64,000 bases of DNA, from assembly GCF_000499845.2 (NCBI RefSeq), contig NC_023753.2, forward strand, positions 9,501,791-9,565,790. The letters run 5' to 3'. A program made the position numbers and the translations under genes. Positions 49,819 to 61,699 of this stretch are shown here, one piece after another. Numbering within the stretch: position 1 is the first letter of the stretch; the number at the start of each line of letters is the position of its first letter. Under the pieces are notes generated by a model. The model searched no databases, had not been told where the DNA came from, and worked only from the letters and a program-made list of their open reading frames with translations. The DNA comes from Phaseolus vulgaris. Its lineage: Eukaryota; Streptophyta; Magnoliopsida; Fabales; Fabaceae.

Positions 49819-52800
49819 AGATAACATAATAGATCGATCATCTGATAAATTAGTTGTTATAAAATTTGGTGTTTTTTATAATTTTATTTTTTTATGAATT
49901 AAGAAAAGAAGGTATATTTAAAATTATTATTTGTCCTCAATTTTTAAGTGATATATAAGAATCTCTTTTTATTTATTGCAGAGAATAACGTGTTTCACAG
50001 TTAAATTTATTTAAAAGATATAGTTTGAAATTTTTTTATTTTCTTTCAGGGTGTATCGGTAAATTCAATAGCCTCAGAAGATTGAGTTGACCTTGTATTT
50101 TTAGAGGAAACTACCTTATACACGGTCAAGAAAAGGAAAAGAAAAGAAAAAAAGGTAAAGAAAAGAAAAGAAAGTTACATTAATCGCATCACATGTGATG
50201 ACTTGTAAGACAATGTACATTGTCTCAAGACATGCCTCTATCAGCAACATTACAGTTCTTTTGCTACATTACTATTTAACACTTCACAAACAAAATTTCT
50301 ACGGGCTTCAATATTATACATTTTCTTATTTTCTACCGAAAACTAACGTAATTCTTCTGTACAAAAATATATATTTTTAATAGAATTTTGTTAGGTTTAT
50401 ACTAAAATGTTTCAAAATATATTTTAAATAAATATATGATTAGTTATTGAATGATTGATACTTAATCAACATTATATATATATATATATATTTGAATTAC
50501 GTGGATGTACCTAATCTGATTTAATTTAATATCAATTATAATTATATATGTAAATATACAAATATCTGAATTATTCAAATATACCTAATTTAATGTTGTG
50601 ATTTAATATTATTATACTAATACTTCTCTACATACCTCAAAGACAAATGTTTAGTACATTTTTATAATTTTAACCAATTTTACTTTCCTCCTCTCAATAA
50701 AATTACTATAAGGAATAAATCTTTTTCTATTGACAAAAATAAATAAAGAAATATGACCAACTTAAAGAGATAATCAAACTCTTATCCACAACACCTCCTA
50801 GAAATCCCCGTAATACACAAGATTACTACAATAAAGGATAAACATTTTTCCAAAATAATATAATATAAGAATATATTTGTGGAGAATAAAAATGTAATAG
50901 AAAAATATTAAGAGGTGAATTTTAAAGTTAAATTGACTTTATAACTTATAAGTTTAATAAATTTTTGGTAGAACAAGTTTTAAATAAATTTTAAGTCTCC
51001 CTAACTTGTTAAGAAGAAGTGAATTTTAAATATAATTTAATTTTTTAAAATTTATTTATAAGATAATATTTACACACTTATATTATAATATTTTTAATTA
51101 ATATGAAATGTACAAGAGAAGAAAGAGAAGAAAAATCCGAGCTGAATAAAATTATGAATTAGATTGGTGATCCAAAAATGATTGATTATTTTGTAGCAGT
51201 TTAATAGAATATACATATAAAAGGATGAAATAATTTGTGCAGGCATGAAATGTTGAAACGTGTCGTTCCTTTCTAACTGTAATACAGGAGAAGTAGCTAG
51301 TTGTTTCCCTCTCCCAGTATCCACAGAATTGGGTACCTTATTTTGCAAGCATCTTCCCCAAAACAGTGGATGCAGCTATTATATCTGTATGGCAACAGTG
51401 GCATGCAAGAACAGATTCTAAGCACATCAAATTGGATCCCTTAAGAAGGGGACCAAAACAACTGTTATTCCATCACTATTTTCAACCGCCAAAAGTCCCA
51501 CACTGTTGCACTAAGTGAGGACCAAACCACACATTTTGAACTATATCAGCATGAACCACGATTCAAAGCTACTCAGCCATTATCCATTTACAAGTTTAGG
51601 GGTTGGGGGAGATGAACGTTTGAATCATATTTATGCACGTTTTTTATTGACTTTCAACCCATGACTACTGACCAATTTTCTACCTCTGACAGCAACCATA
51701 GTTTTAGTAATATCAAAACATCCTTCGATATCTACATAGGTTTTCTTAAATTATAACTGTATAAAGGATTTTGAACTTAATACGCGCGTTTTCTCGGCCA
51801 AACATTTTAAAATGTTGAAATAATGCAGAGTTTCTCTTCATTTAAAGCAAGAAGCGAAATTGAAACATGCTCCTACTGTCATCTTGACTTAAACCACTCT
51901 TACATTACGATAAAATGGAAAAACTATGATCCATATTCGTTGATGCATATGAAACTGGTGTTAAGAGGTTTCCTTTTAAAGCTGGTTCATTGCATGCGTG
52001 AAGAAGAATTTGTGTTGCTGGATTTATGACGGTGTAGTAATATTTATCACGCAACTGCACGTGGTGTTGGATTGGTGTGAGGTGGTGGCACAGAAGATAG
52101 GACACGTGTGCGCACACATGGTATGCGTTTGAATTAAGACACCGCAAAATATGGCATGCCATCTATGAGCTATACCAAGGTTGAATTCATGCTATTGTCT
52201 CTATCAAACAAAAACATGGTTTTGTGTATAAAAGGAATCGTTTACAAATCAATGTACTTTTAAACCCAAGAGATAGATAAACCCAAAATGCCTCAATTAG
52301 TGTTCATATATTAAAACTAATACAGTTTATAAAATCTAGTATTTGCAAAGAAGTATATTTATAATAATATACACATAAATAGATTAGACTTTAAGTCTTG
52401 GATTAGTATAGAATTCTCTCTTGAACATGCAATATTGTATACTCATGTGTAAATTACAATCACAACGCGTAAACTATTAAAAAATAACATATATATATAT
52501 ATAATTGCAAAAAAATAATATATTTTAAAATTCATCATAAATTCAAGACTCTGTGTAGTTCATTTCAAATATTTTACATCAATATCTAGACCCAAAACTT
52601 ACACTGTTTACAAGATAACAACCACAATATAGATGAATTTTCAATTTCAAAATGGCAACCATCTCCCCTATAATAATTGTGTCATTGGAAGTTAAAATTG
52701 TGATATTGATTTTAATATATATTAATTATTGGATTAATCATTTATTATTAGGTGGTTAAAAGTTATAATTAATAATTAGAGCATAATTTTTTATTTAAAA

Positions 52801-53294
52801 TTGTCGTCTAAACATTATTAATTCTGATTTGATCTACTTAATTTTTATCACTGAATAATTGTGTCACCTGCAACAAAAAAAAAATCAAGTAGAAATACTT
52901 TATATTACATTGCCTTCAAAATTTAAGAATGATTTGCTAGAGAAAAATGGGTTTTTGGAGCCAGTCATATTCTCACAAGAGAGAAAGAAAGAGGGCAATG
53001 CAAATTATTCTAACAATAACATTAAAAAAAACTTACTTATTTTTAAGATATTAAAAAATATTCCATTTTTTAATGTTTATAAAAAATTCTTAATCATTAT
53101 ATTAGAAAGTTGAAAGTCAGAAAGAGAAGCAGGCCATCTACAACTCTTAATGTAACTTAATTACTTTATATATGCATAATTTTTAGCATTTGAGATTAAT
53201 TAAGATTTTGATAAAATAATACAATGAGAGTAATTAAATTTAAATAATGATATATTAACATCTCTACTCAAATAATACTTCATTAATTTAAATT
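49706..53294. other. 3.6-kb intergenic stretch, no gene seen
   Basis: No coding region is supported. It contains the AT microsatellite above, an AAAAG-rich tract at about 50128-50172, another AT run at 50472-50491 and scattered short frames of AT-biased composition. The 51.2-52.2 kb part is less AT-rich but has no recognisable motif on either strand. Confidence 0.4.
49786..49813 (+). repeat. AT microsatellite
   Basis: About 14 uninterrupted TA/AT dinucleotides. Confidence 0.9.
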
Positions 53295-53299
53295 GTTAT

Positions 53300-53861
53300 T
53301 ATTCTTAGAAGGTCGGATCCTACGAATTAACTTCTTCGGTCTAAGTCTTTCAATCTTTTCGGTCTCCAGGTATAATGGTCTTCTGCTTGTTCCAGTCCTC
53401 TGAGTCAGATGGAATGGATACCTACGAAGACACTCTGACGATCAAGTCAGTCTGAGTACAATATGCAGGTGAGTAGAGAGTGAAAAATTATCTTTGACGC
53501 TAGGTCTCCTCTGATCTTTATACCTTTTGGATGGACCTCAACTGTCATGGGTCTGCTCGTGGGTTTAAAAGAGGGTCAAATAATGTCTTAATCATGTTTT
53601 ACCACTAAATTTGCTTAATTACGGTTAATTGTGGATTTATGAGTTGTGTTTTGATTAAGAGAGTCACTCGACCTTCTCGGTCATTCGATCATGTCAACCT
53701 ACTCGGCTAATCGGCAGTACACTTGCTCTCCAGGCTCAAGACAAACGATTACCATTCGCCATGTTGGCCTACTCGGCTAGTCGGCAGTACACTTGCCTCC
53801 AGGCTCGAGTGGAGCGATTACCATTCAGCCATGTCAGCCTTCTCGGCTAGTCAACAGTACA
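53300..53861 (-). repeat. 3' LTR (left copy) of the 53-57 kb element
   Basis: Blocks collinear with 56366-57004 include TCTAAGTCTT, ACGATCAAGT, GAGTACAATATGCA and TTTATACCTTTTGGATG. Its terminal part has about three tandem ~70-bp units with CTACTCGGCTAGTC and GCGATTACCATT. Confidence 0.8.
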
Positions 53862-54170
53862 CTAGTATTTGTAAGAGAAAAATGTATTTATCTTTGGCTA
53901 GATGCTCATCCCGGGTTATATGTCCCCAGGTCCTAGTAGAGGAACTCTATGCAGGGTCTTATATTGCCAATAAACCAGGTAGTCGCGACTCTGTGTGACT
54001 GGCGCTTCCGCAAGACTGTTATGTCGTGTGATTGTTCATGTGCCCTCGAAGTCGAGTAAGGAAGCTCATTGGTGCGTTTGAGGCACGTGGATGTAACATG
54101 TTGTCAGGAGACGCAGAGTTGTGTGATCTGGATCGTTGATGACGAGTTGATCCAACAGTGCAAATTAAGA

Positions 54171-54563
54171 GTGACAGTTCGAACCATTGGAAAAATTTGT
54201 GTGCTGAGACCGAGAGGGTGGACAAAGAGCTCATCATGAAGGCGGATGAAGACATCTGATGGCTTAAGAAAATCCTTTCGGATATGACCCTCTTGAACTA
54301 CTGGTTCGAGGAGAAGATTGAGAAGTTGGTGCAAGACTTGGAGGTTGCTGAAGACAACGTATTAGATCAACATGAGCTCGGCTTCCAAATGGCTCTTCAG
54401 CAAGCGACTTTATTATATTCCTTTGAATGAGGGAAAGTTCGATGTCGGAAAAGACTTCTCTCGAGGCCAACTTATGCCCCTTGAGGATATACCGAATGCC
54501 CGAGAAGTCGTGTCAACTCCTCTAGGGACTCCTGGAGTAGATAGGATAAACGTCGACCATTAG
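54171..54563 (+). pseudogene. Antisense ORF remnant in the LTR element
   Basis: In one frame this reads as a charged, probably coiled-coil stretch (ETERVDKELIMKADEDI, stop, then WFEEKIEKLVQDLEVAEDNV) followed by HELGFQMALQQATLLYSF. A frame change then gives GKFDVGKDFSRGQLMPLEDI. That pattern resembles the anonymous plant transposon proteins carried by some legume LTR elements. It lies opposite to the element's direction, just inside its 3' LTR, where several Tat-lineage elements carry an antisense ORF. The function is unknown and the ORF is broken. Confidence 0.45.
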
Positions 54564-54719
54564 GCTTTCTTCGTTACTCTTTTTTACTAGGCATGTGTTT
54601 AACCTATTGTAAAACGTGTATCCTACTTTATGTAAATTGGCAGTTTGTCAGCCTTTGATTAGATTAACTTAACGTCTCATGAAATTGTTTCCTTTTCACT
54701 TTACTTGCTTTCACTTGCT

Positions 54720-56258
54720 TGGGATTTCTTCCTTTAACACGCTCTCGACAGGGATTTACTTTGTTGGATTCTACCTTGGCCGAGAGGTTTCTTTAATGCG
54801 TTCTAGGAAGGGATTCCCTTGGGTGAATTCTTTCTTGGCCGATAGGTTTTTTTAATGCCGTCTTGGCAGGGATTCACTTGGATGAATTCATCCTTGACCG
54901 AGAGGTTTCTTTAACGCGCTCTCTGCATGGATTCACTTAGGTGAATTCTTCCTTGGTCGAGAGGTTTCTTTAACGCACTCTCGGCTGAGATTCACTTGGG
55001 TGAATTCTTCCTTGGTCGAGGGGTTTCTCTAACGCACTCCCGACAAGGATTCACTTTGGTGAATTCTTCCAGGGTCAAGAGGTTTTTCTGACGCACTCTC
55101 GACAGGGATTCACTTGGGTGAATTCTACCTTGGCCAAGAGGTTTCTTTAACGCCCTCTCGCCAGGGATTCACATGGGTGAATTCTACCTTAGCCGAGAGG
55201 TTTCTTTAACACGCTCTCGGCAAGTATTCATTTTGGTGAATTCTTCCTTGGTCGAGAGGTTTCTTAAGGCGCTCTTGACAGGGATTCACTAGGATAAATT
55301 CTACCTTGGCCAAGAGGTTTCTTTAACGCCCTCTCGACAAGGATTCAATTGGGTGAATTGTACCTTGGCCGAAAGGTTTCTTTAACGCACTCTCGATAGG
55401 GATTCACTTGGGTGAATTCTTTCTTGAGCGAGAGGTTTCTTTAATGCACTCTCGGCAGGGATTCACTTGGATGAATTCTTCCTTGGCCGAGAGGTTTCTT
55501 TAATAGGCTCTCGGCAGGGATTTACTTCGGTGAATTCTACCTTGGTCGAGAGGTTTCTTTAACGTGCTCTCGACAGGGATTCACTTGGGTGAATTCTACC
55601 TTAGCCGAGAGAGGATTCATTAACGCGCTCTCGGCAGGGATTCACATGGGTTAATTCTACCTTGGCCGAGATGTTTCTCTAACGTTGTCTCGGCAGAGAT
55701 TCACTTGGGTGAATTATACCTTGGCTGAGAGGTTTCTTTAACGCACTCTCGACAGGGATTCACTTGGGTAAATTCTTCCTTGGTCGAGAGGTTTTTTTAA
55801 CGTGCTCTCGGCAGAGATTCACTTGGGTGAATTCTTCTTTGGTCGAGAGGTTTTTTTAACGCGATCTCGGCAGGGATTCACTTGGGTGAATTCTTCCGTG
55901 GCCGAGAGGTTTTTTTAACACGCTCTCGGCAAGGATTCACTTTGGTGAATTCTTCCTTGGCTGAGAGGTTTCTTTAATGCGCTCTCGGCAGAGATTCACT
56001 TAGGTGAATTCTTCCTGGACCGAGAGGTTTCTTTAACGCGTTCTCGGCAGGTATTCACTTGGGTGAATTCTACCTTGGCCAAGATGTTTCTTTAACGCCC
56101 TCTCGGTAGGGATTCACTTGGGTGAATTCTACCTTAGCCGAGAGGTTTCTTTAACGCGCTCTCAGCAGGTATTCATTTAGGTGAATTCTTCCTTGGCCGA
56201 GAGGTTTCTTTAATTCCCTTTCAACAGGGATTCATTTGGGTGAGTTCTACCTTGGTCG
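54720..56258 (+). repeat. 59-bp minisatellite array, about 26 copies
   Basis: The unit period is 59 bp, measured between successive GATTCAC motifs at 55108, 55167 and 55226. Each unit has GATTCACTTGGGTGAATTC, a near-perfect inverted repeat with a short loop. It also has GCCGAGAG and CTCTCGGC separated by GTTTCTTTAACGCG, a second inverted repeat able to form an 8-bp stem. Copies differ by scattered substitutions, many C-to-T or G-to-A, and by occasional 1-2 bp indels. Since 59 is not a multiple of 3, the array cannot encode a repeated protein in one frame. Confidence 0.93.
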
Positions 56259-56342
56259 GTCTCTACCCCTCTTTACGTATTCTTGTCGTTGCCTATCATG
56301 TTCCTTGTAGTTTCCATGTGGATACTTTAAAGGGTTTCTTCC

Positions 56343-56365
56343 CGACCCCACAGTGGACGCCAAAA
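56343..56365 (-). other. Putative primer-binding site of the LTR element
   Basis: On the minus strand the sequence immediately after the right LTR is TTTTGGCGTCCACTGTGGGG, which is a few changes from the TGGCGCC-type binding site seen after many plant gypsy LTRs. It sets the orientation of the element. Confidence 0.55.
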
Positions 56366-57004
56366 TGTTCTTAGAAGACCGGGATGCTACGAAGTAACTT
56401 TTTTAGTCTAAGTCTTCCATTCTTCTCGGCCTCCAAGTATGATGGTCTTTTGCTCATTTCAGTCCTCCGAGTCGGATGGGGGGTACCTGGGAAGGCACTC
56501 CGACGATCAAGTGAGTCTGAGTACAATATGCAAGTGAGTAGAGAGTGAAGAATTACCTTTGACGTTGGGTGTACTATGGTATTTATACCTTTTGGATGAG
56601 CCTCAACTGTCATGGGTCGGTTTGTGGGTTAAAAAGAGGACTCAATCATGTCTTAATCATGTTTTATCACTAAATTGACTTAATTACGGTTAACTATGAA
56701 TTTATGGGATGTATTTGGATTAAGAGAGTCAGTCGGCCTTCTTGGCTATTCGATCATGTCGGCCTACACAACTAATCGACTGTATGCTTATCCCCCAGGC
56801 TCAAGCAGAGCGATTACCATTTGGTCATGTTGGCCTACTCGGCTAGTCGACAATACACTTGCCCCGAGACTCTAGTGGAGCGATTACCATTCGATCATGT
56901 CGGCCTACTCGGCTAGTCAACAATACACTTACCACCAGGTTCGAGTGAAACGATTACCATTCGGCCATGTCAGCTTACTCAACTAGTTAGTCTACAGTAA
57001 TACA
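56366..57004 (-). repeat. 5' LTR (right copy) of the 53-57 kb element
   Basis: Longer than the left copy, mainly because it has about four rather than three of the ~70-bp CTACTCGGCTAGTC units. The outer edge is near CAGTAATACA. Confidence 0.8.
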
Positions 57005-57902
57005 ATTAACTAATAAATAATTGTTTTAGTTGTAAAAATATTATGTTTCATAAGTTTAGTTCGTGTAGTAATCCATAATCTTTGCAATATAAATTAGTGA
57101 ATAGTGGATTAAAATTTAGTTCACCAACAAACCAATATTATTCCACTTGTACTAAATCTAGTACACCTTATACTTAAATAGTAATTGCAAAACGTGGTAT
57201 TATAATATGTAAATATTTAATATATATATATATATATATCATTTATTGGGTAAAATCTTTGTTAACATGAATACTAAAATGTTTTTAGCAAATATTCACT
57301 TTTTTCATGTAGAGTTTCAATCATGTTAAAAGTTTATCTCCTCTATAGGTCAGTTTATTTCAATAAATGCCAATCAAAGCTTGGTTAATCTGGAACACAT
57401 TATCTTAGTCTACATTAAATATTAATATCCATTATTTTATTTTTTTATTATGTCAAAATTTATTTAGTATAATTATTAATTATTATAACTATCCATAAAT
57501 ATATAATTTAATTTTTTTTTAAAGGTTTCATGTTACAAATCAATATAATTTTATATTTAAAATGTATAATTTTTAATATAAATATATAATCTCATATTTG
57601 TAAAAGAAATTAATTATACATTAATTAAAATTATATACAAGTTATTATTATTATTATTACTTTATGAAATTAAAGTAAGTTTAAACCACTTTGTAATAAT
57701 TTATATTATGAAGTTTTTGGCACATTAAATTTATCTTTTAGATTAAAATTTCTTATGTTTTAGTTATTGTGTTTTTTATCAGACGTAAATGAGGAAAGGG
57801 TTATTTATAAACTAGAAAGGTGTAATGTAACTATATGAGAGAAATTGAAAATTGAGTGAATAAAGTGAGGTTCTCCTAAATAAAGAATCTTTAATCTGGA
57901 TT
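57005..57902. other. AT-rich intergenic DNA
   Basis: No gene seen. An AT microsatellite lies at 57220-57239 and a short ATT run near 57645. Confidence 0.5.
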
Positions 57903-58224
57903 TACTAAAATAATTATTAAATAAAAATAATTTTAAAAACTAAAAATAATTCTTTTTATATTAATTAAATTAGAGACCATTTTAGATATTAAAATTTTTA
58001 TTGATTTTTAAATTAGTTTTTATTTATATTTGTATATAATTAGCTATCAATGTTTTAACTGGTAGGCAAAACTTTGGTAGCTAATTAGATACTAATTTAG
58101 AAATTATTTATCAATAATAAAAATTAATTTAGAAATTAATAATTTTTTTAGTCTTGATTTTTAATTTAGTCATCATAGTAACTAATTATTTTTAGTCTCT
58201 AAAATTAATTTGTATTGTATAGTG
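57903..58224. mobile_element. CACTA-like MITE, copy D
   Basis: The 322-bp element starts TACTAAAATAATTATTAAAT and ends with TGTATAGTG. Flanking triplets ATT and TTT match at 2 of 3 positions. It shares the central inverted arms (TTTGGTAGCTAATTAGATAC) with the copies at 2899, 5259 and 49320, and is more degenerate than copy C. Confidence 0.65.
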
Positions 58225-58227
58225 TTT

Positions 58228-60333
58228 AGTATTTTTTTTATTTGTTTTTCCACCTCTTTCTTTTTTTTCTACAATTACAAAATTGTTTAAGAAGTATTTT
58301 TTTCATATATCATGGGGAAATTGGTCGACAAAACTTTATATTAATATTGTCAATGTGAAATCAGATTACAAATTATACTGTAGGATCATGCGCAAGTTGA
58401 AAGTCGTTTGAACTCGACAAATTAAAAAAAAAATATTCTACAAAAAATGTTTCTATTTTGACACTTATTTCAACCTTTCATAATAATAATAATATTCAAT
58501 TAATAAGGTTAAAAGTCTATTTACCGGTTGGAATTGAACGAGAGTTCTCAGTATTCGATTTTAGCCTATCAACATGTTTAAAATACATTGTGATCAAGAG
58601 GATGATTATAAAGATTAATTATTTGTATCGAGAATTATGTAAAACACTCTTAATCATGATCCTTAAGTTAATCTCGATCTAACAATAACATGAGTCATTA
58701 TAAACATAAGGCACAACCTCCAAGAAAAAAGTAATCATCATTTACGTATTTATTACATCAAATACCAAATACTCTCTTGAATGTCAACACACCTTTTGCA
58801 AGTAACTTTCTGACCGAGAGCGAATGAAGGAAAAAGAACTTGATTGAAGAAGAGGAACAAGAGTAGAGGAAGGAAGAGTTAACTCAACTAATCTAAAAAG
58901 TAAAAGAAGAAACATATATTATGACCAACCAAATCAAATGAGTGAATTATTTCATCGATAGAAGTTCTCTTAACCTCTTCTAAATGATAAAATATACCTT
59001 CAATACAATCATCAAATCACATTTCATAACCAGAATAAAAACCAGAATAAAAAATTTATTTATTTATGGGCTAACTTAAAAAGCTTTCTTTTTGCATGGA
59101 AAAATGAATTATTATATTTTGCACTAAAAGCTTAGGTTATTTATATACAACCTGCATATACCAATGATCACCTCATTAATTCATTAAAATTGAATGCCAA
59201 CGTTTTACAATCGTTATTAAATATGCTTTGCAACTCGTCGTCATCACATAGGAAAAGTATTCATCATTTTCACCACTTTGTCAGTTCAGTTGTCACTATA
59301 TGTAACAATTACTATTGCTTTGCTATTATAATTATCACCATCTCATAATTATTACCGTCATTGTTTTACATATTCTTCAAATAATTATAATCATAACATC
59401 TAACTATAAATCATTGCTTATAATCTATTCAAATTCTCTAACTATTGCAGACCTCAGTTTCTAAAGAATCTTTTACATTTTAATTTCAATTGCTACATAT
59501 ATGACTTTATTGTAATTATACAAATTTGTAAGTCTTGTGGCATCTTATTTAATTTTTAAATTTCGTGATATTATCACTTATTTTGATTGTTTTGATGAAT
59601 TGGTCAAAAGTGACACATCTTCAAAGCTAAACAAAAAACCAGCTCTTGAACAGATCAGAAGTTTGTTGAATATATCATATATATTCTTCTTTGTGATATT
59701 AGTATACGGGTGATGACGACTAATTACTTATTAAAAATTATCTTATCTCCTCATTAACACTATCTCATTTTTAATATATACCCAGCAAAAAAAAAAAGTC
59801 ATATTCTCATTTATTTTAATTTCTACCTAACGATTCTTAATTTCACGTTACAAACATTTTTCTCAGTCCTAAAAAAATTCCTTATTTTCACATTTCTGCG
59901 TCAAAAGAAAACAACGGATAGCATAAATTTCTGACATTTCTTAAATATTATTTTAAATATTTGCGTTTGATAGCAAAACGATTTTGTTAAAAAAATGTTT
60001 AACACTGGGCACCCAAAAACTGACACCAGAGATAAATTCGTTGACCACTGCTTGACCGTGCAATGATTAACAGCGAAAAACCCTTTTTACATACTGTTAT
60101 ATATTCTTTCACACCAAACAATAATCATGTTTAAAAAGGAGATGAAATTAAGAAGATTATTATTTAATTAAATGTAACATCTAATCTCACTTTAGTTAAC
60201 ACATGTTTTGATGATGAAAGCCCTTTTTTTGTGAAGTAAGCAATTTTATACGGGTTTTATGGGAAATACTTCGTCATGTTTGGCTCTTGAATACGTAGAT
60301 GAAGTCACCCTGTTTGTCCCCTTCCCCTTTGGT
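58228..60333. other. Intergenic DNA upstream of the LBD gene
   Basis: No coding region is supported; the frame at 58458-58682 is AT-driven. The last ~300 bp before the TATA box probably contain the proximal LBD promoter, but no named element can be assigned with confidence. Confidence 0.4.
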
Positions 60334-60345
60334 CTATATATATAG
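60334..60345 (+). promoter_or_regulatory. TATA box of the LBD gene
   Basis: CTATATATATAG lies about 105 bp before the ATG at 60451, at a normal distance for a plant core promoter with a 5' UTR of roughly 75 nt. Confidence 0.65.
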
Positions 60346-60450
60346 CCAGAGACAGCCTCAGTTTTTATCCTATGCAACAAACCAAAGTAATCTCATTCAA
60401 TATTAAGAATCCTGTTTCCTCTGTTTTCTTTTCCTCTGCCTCACAACACC

Positions 60451-61699
60451 ATGGACTACAAACTCAATACCACAACACCTTCTCCACCAATCCCAATCCC
60501 AATCCATGTTCCCTCTATGCTCTCAAACTCTCCTCCATCTTCATCTTCTTCACCTCCCTCACACTCTCCCACACCTTTCCCTTCACCCTCTCCCTCTCCC
60601 TCTGCTGCTCCCCCCTCTCCGCCGCCGCCGGTGGTCGTTAGCCCCTGTGCTGCCTGCAAGATCCTCCGCCGCAGGTGCGTCGAGAAGTGTGTCCTGGCTC
60701 CATATTTCCCTCCCACTGATCCCCTCAAATTCACCATTGCTCATAGAGTCTTTGGAGCCAGCAACATCATCAAGTTCTTGCAGGTATCACCATGCATTCA
60801 CCAATCCTTGTTACTGCCTTTAATTTTCCCTCTTTCTTGCTTTGTGTTTGGCAAGTCCACTCTTCATGGCATGCCATTTTCTTGGAAGACAACAAAAAAT
60901 TAGTTAAATTGTCTCTGGTCATTTCAGAGAAACAAAATCATGGGTTTTGGTCAAAAGTGGGAGGAAAAGCTAGCTAGGGGCGTACCTAATTGATGGCCAT
61001 GATGGGTTTTTGTTTTCCCTCTTCTTTCAACTCTAGCAACCACTGCTTTCTTTTCATCTTTTGAATGCCCAAGTCAAACAACATTTTCTAACTTTGTTTT
61101 TCTATCCTCCTTTGGTGCTCCCCATTGTGACCAACAAGGTTTTGCTAAATCGGTCTGAGATCAATTTTAGTTTGCTCTCATATATCATAAGACTGCATTT
61201 GTTAGCAACATTTCACAATGTCAAAGTCTGTTACAAAACTAAAGTTTATAATCTTGGTGCCCACTGTATAGGATCAATGGTCAAAATTTAGCAGCAATTG
61301 TTTTGAATTTTGTCCAATTGTAATGAGCAAGAGCTGAATTTGTGCTAACCACAAGGAACATGCATTGATTTTCAGGAGCTACCAGAGTCCCAGAGAGCAG
61401 ATGCTGTGAGCAGCATGGTTTATGAGGCAAATGCTAGGATCAGAGACCCAGTTTATGGGTGTGCAGGTGCAATATGCCAACTTCAGAAGCAAGTGAGTGA
61501 GCTTCAAGCACAGTTGGCGAAAGCACAAGCTGAGCTAGTGAACATGCAGTGCCAACAAGCGAATTTGGTGGCTCTAATTTGCATGGAAATGAGTCAATCG
61601 CAGGAGCAGCACGTGGTGCAGCCTCAACCTCTGGTTGACATGAGCTGCTTCATAGAGGACAACACTTTCGGAACTGCTTGGGAGCCTCTTTGGACATGA
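60451..61699 (+). CDS. LOB-domain (LBD, class I) transcription factor
   Basis: LBD proteins are plant-specific nuclear DNA-binding regulators of lateral organ boundaries and vascular or root development. Two exons, 60451-60783 and 61376-61699 (GT-AG), join in frame to give 218 aa. The zinc-binding block C-x2-C-x6-C-x3-C is at residues 66-80 (CAACKILRRRCVEKC), followed by the GAS block from F101 (FGASNIIKFLQ). Exon 2 supplies the rest, including the RIRDPVYGCAGAI segment and a leucine-zipper-like L-x6-L-x3-L-x6-L at L147, L154, L158 and L165, which marks class I. The N-terminal 65 residues are Pro/Ser-rich, as in the LBD1/LBD11 group, to which I tentatively assign it. The intron sits inside the LOB domain at the position usual for the family. 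No neighbouring gene is seen. Confidence 0.93.

Larger units (their letters stand above)
53300..57004 (-). mobile_element. Pol-less LTR retroelement with internal minisatellite (LARD-like)
   Basis: Long direct repeats at 53300-53861 and 56366-57004 flank a 2.5-kb interior. On the minus strand each begins TGTA...CTGTAGACTA-like and the right copy ends TTCTAAGAACA. Directly after that end (56365 downward) lies TTTTGGCGTCCACTGTGGGG, which resembles the TGGCGCCGTCTGTGGG-type primer-binding site common in plant Ty3/gypsy elements, so the 5' LTR is the right one. The interior contains a ~26-copy 59-bp array and an ORF remnant on the opposite strand, but no gag, protease, RT or integrase. Target duplication is unclear (GTTAT on the left; GTAAT or ATTAA on the right). 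A Tat-lineage origin is inferred, not shown. Confidence 0.75.

Noticed and set aside
51823..52162. Opposed 68- and 85-codon frames as small genes
   Set aside because: They overlap on opposite strands, with no family similarity, splice context or promoter that I can support.
54019..54470. Minus-strand frames in the 53-57 kb LTR element as gag
   Set aside because: No gag or zinc-knuckle motif; the plus-strand frame has a more protein-like charged coiled-coil pattern.
54720..56258. Array as a CRISPR-like or protein-coding repeat
   Set aside because: No unique spacers between repeats, plant context, and a 59-bp period that breaks any reading frame.
60456..60823. Overlapping frames on both strands in LBD exon 1
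   Set aside because: Shadow frames of the Pro/Ser-rich LBD N-terminus; the LOB domain fixes the true frame.
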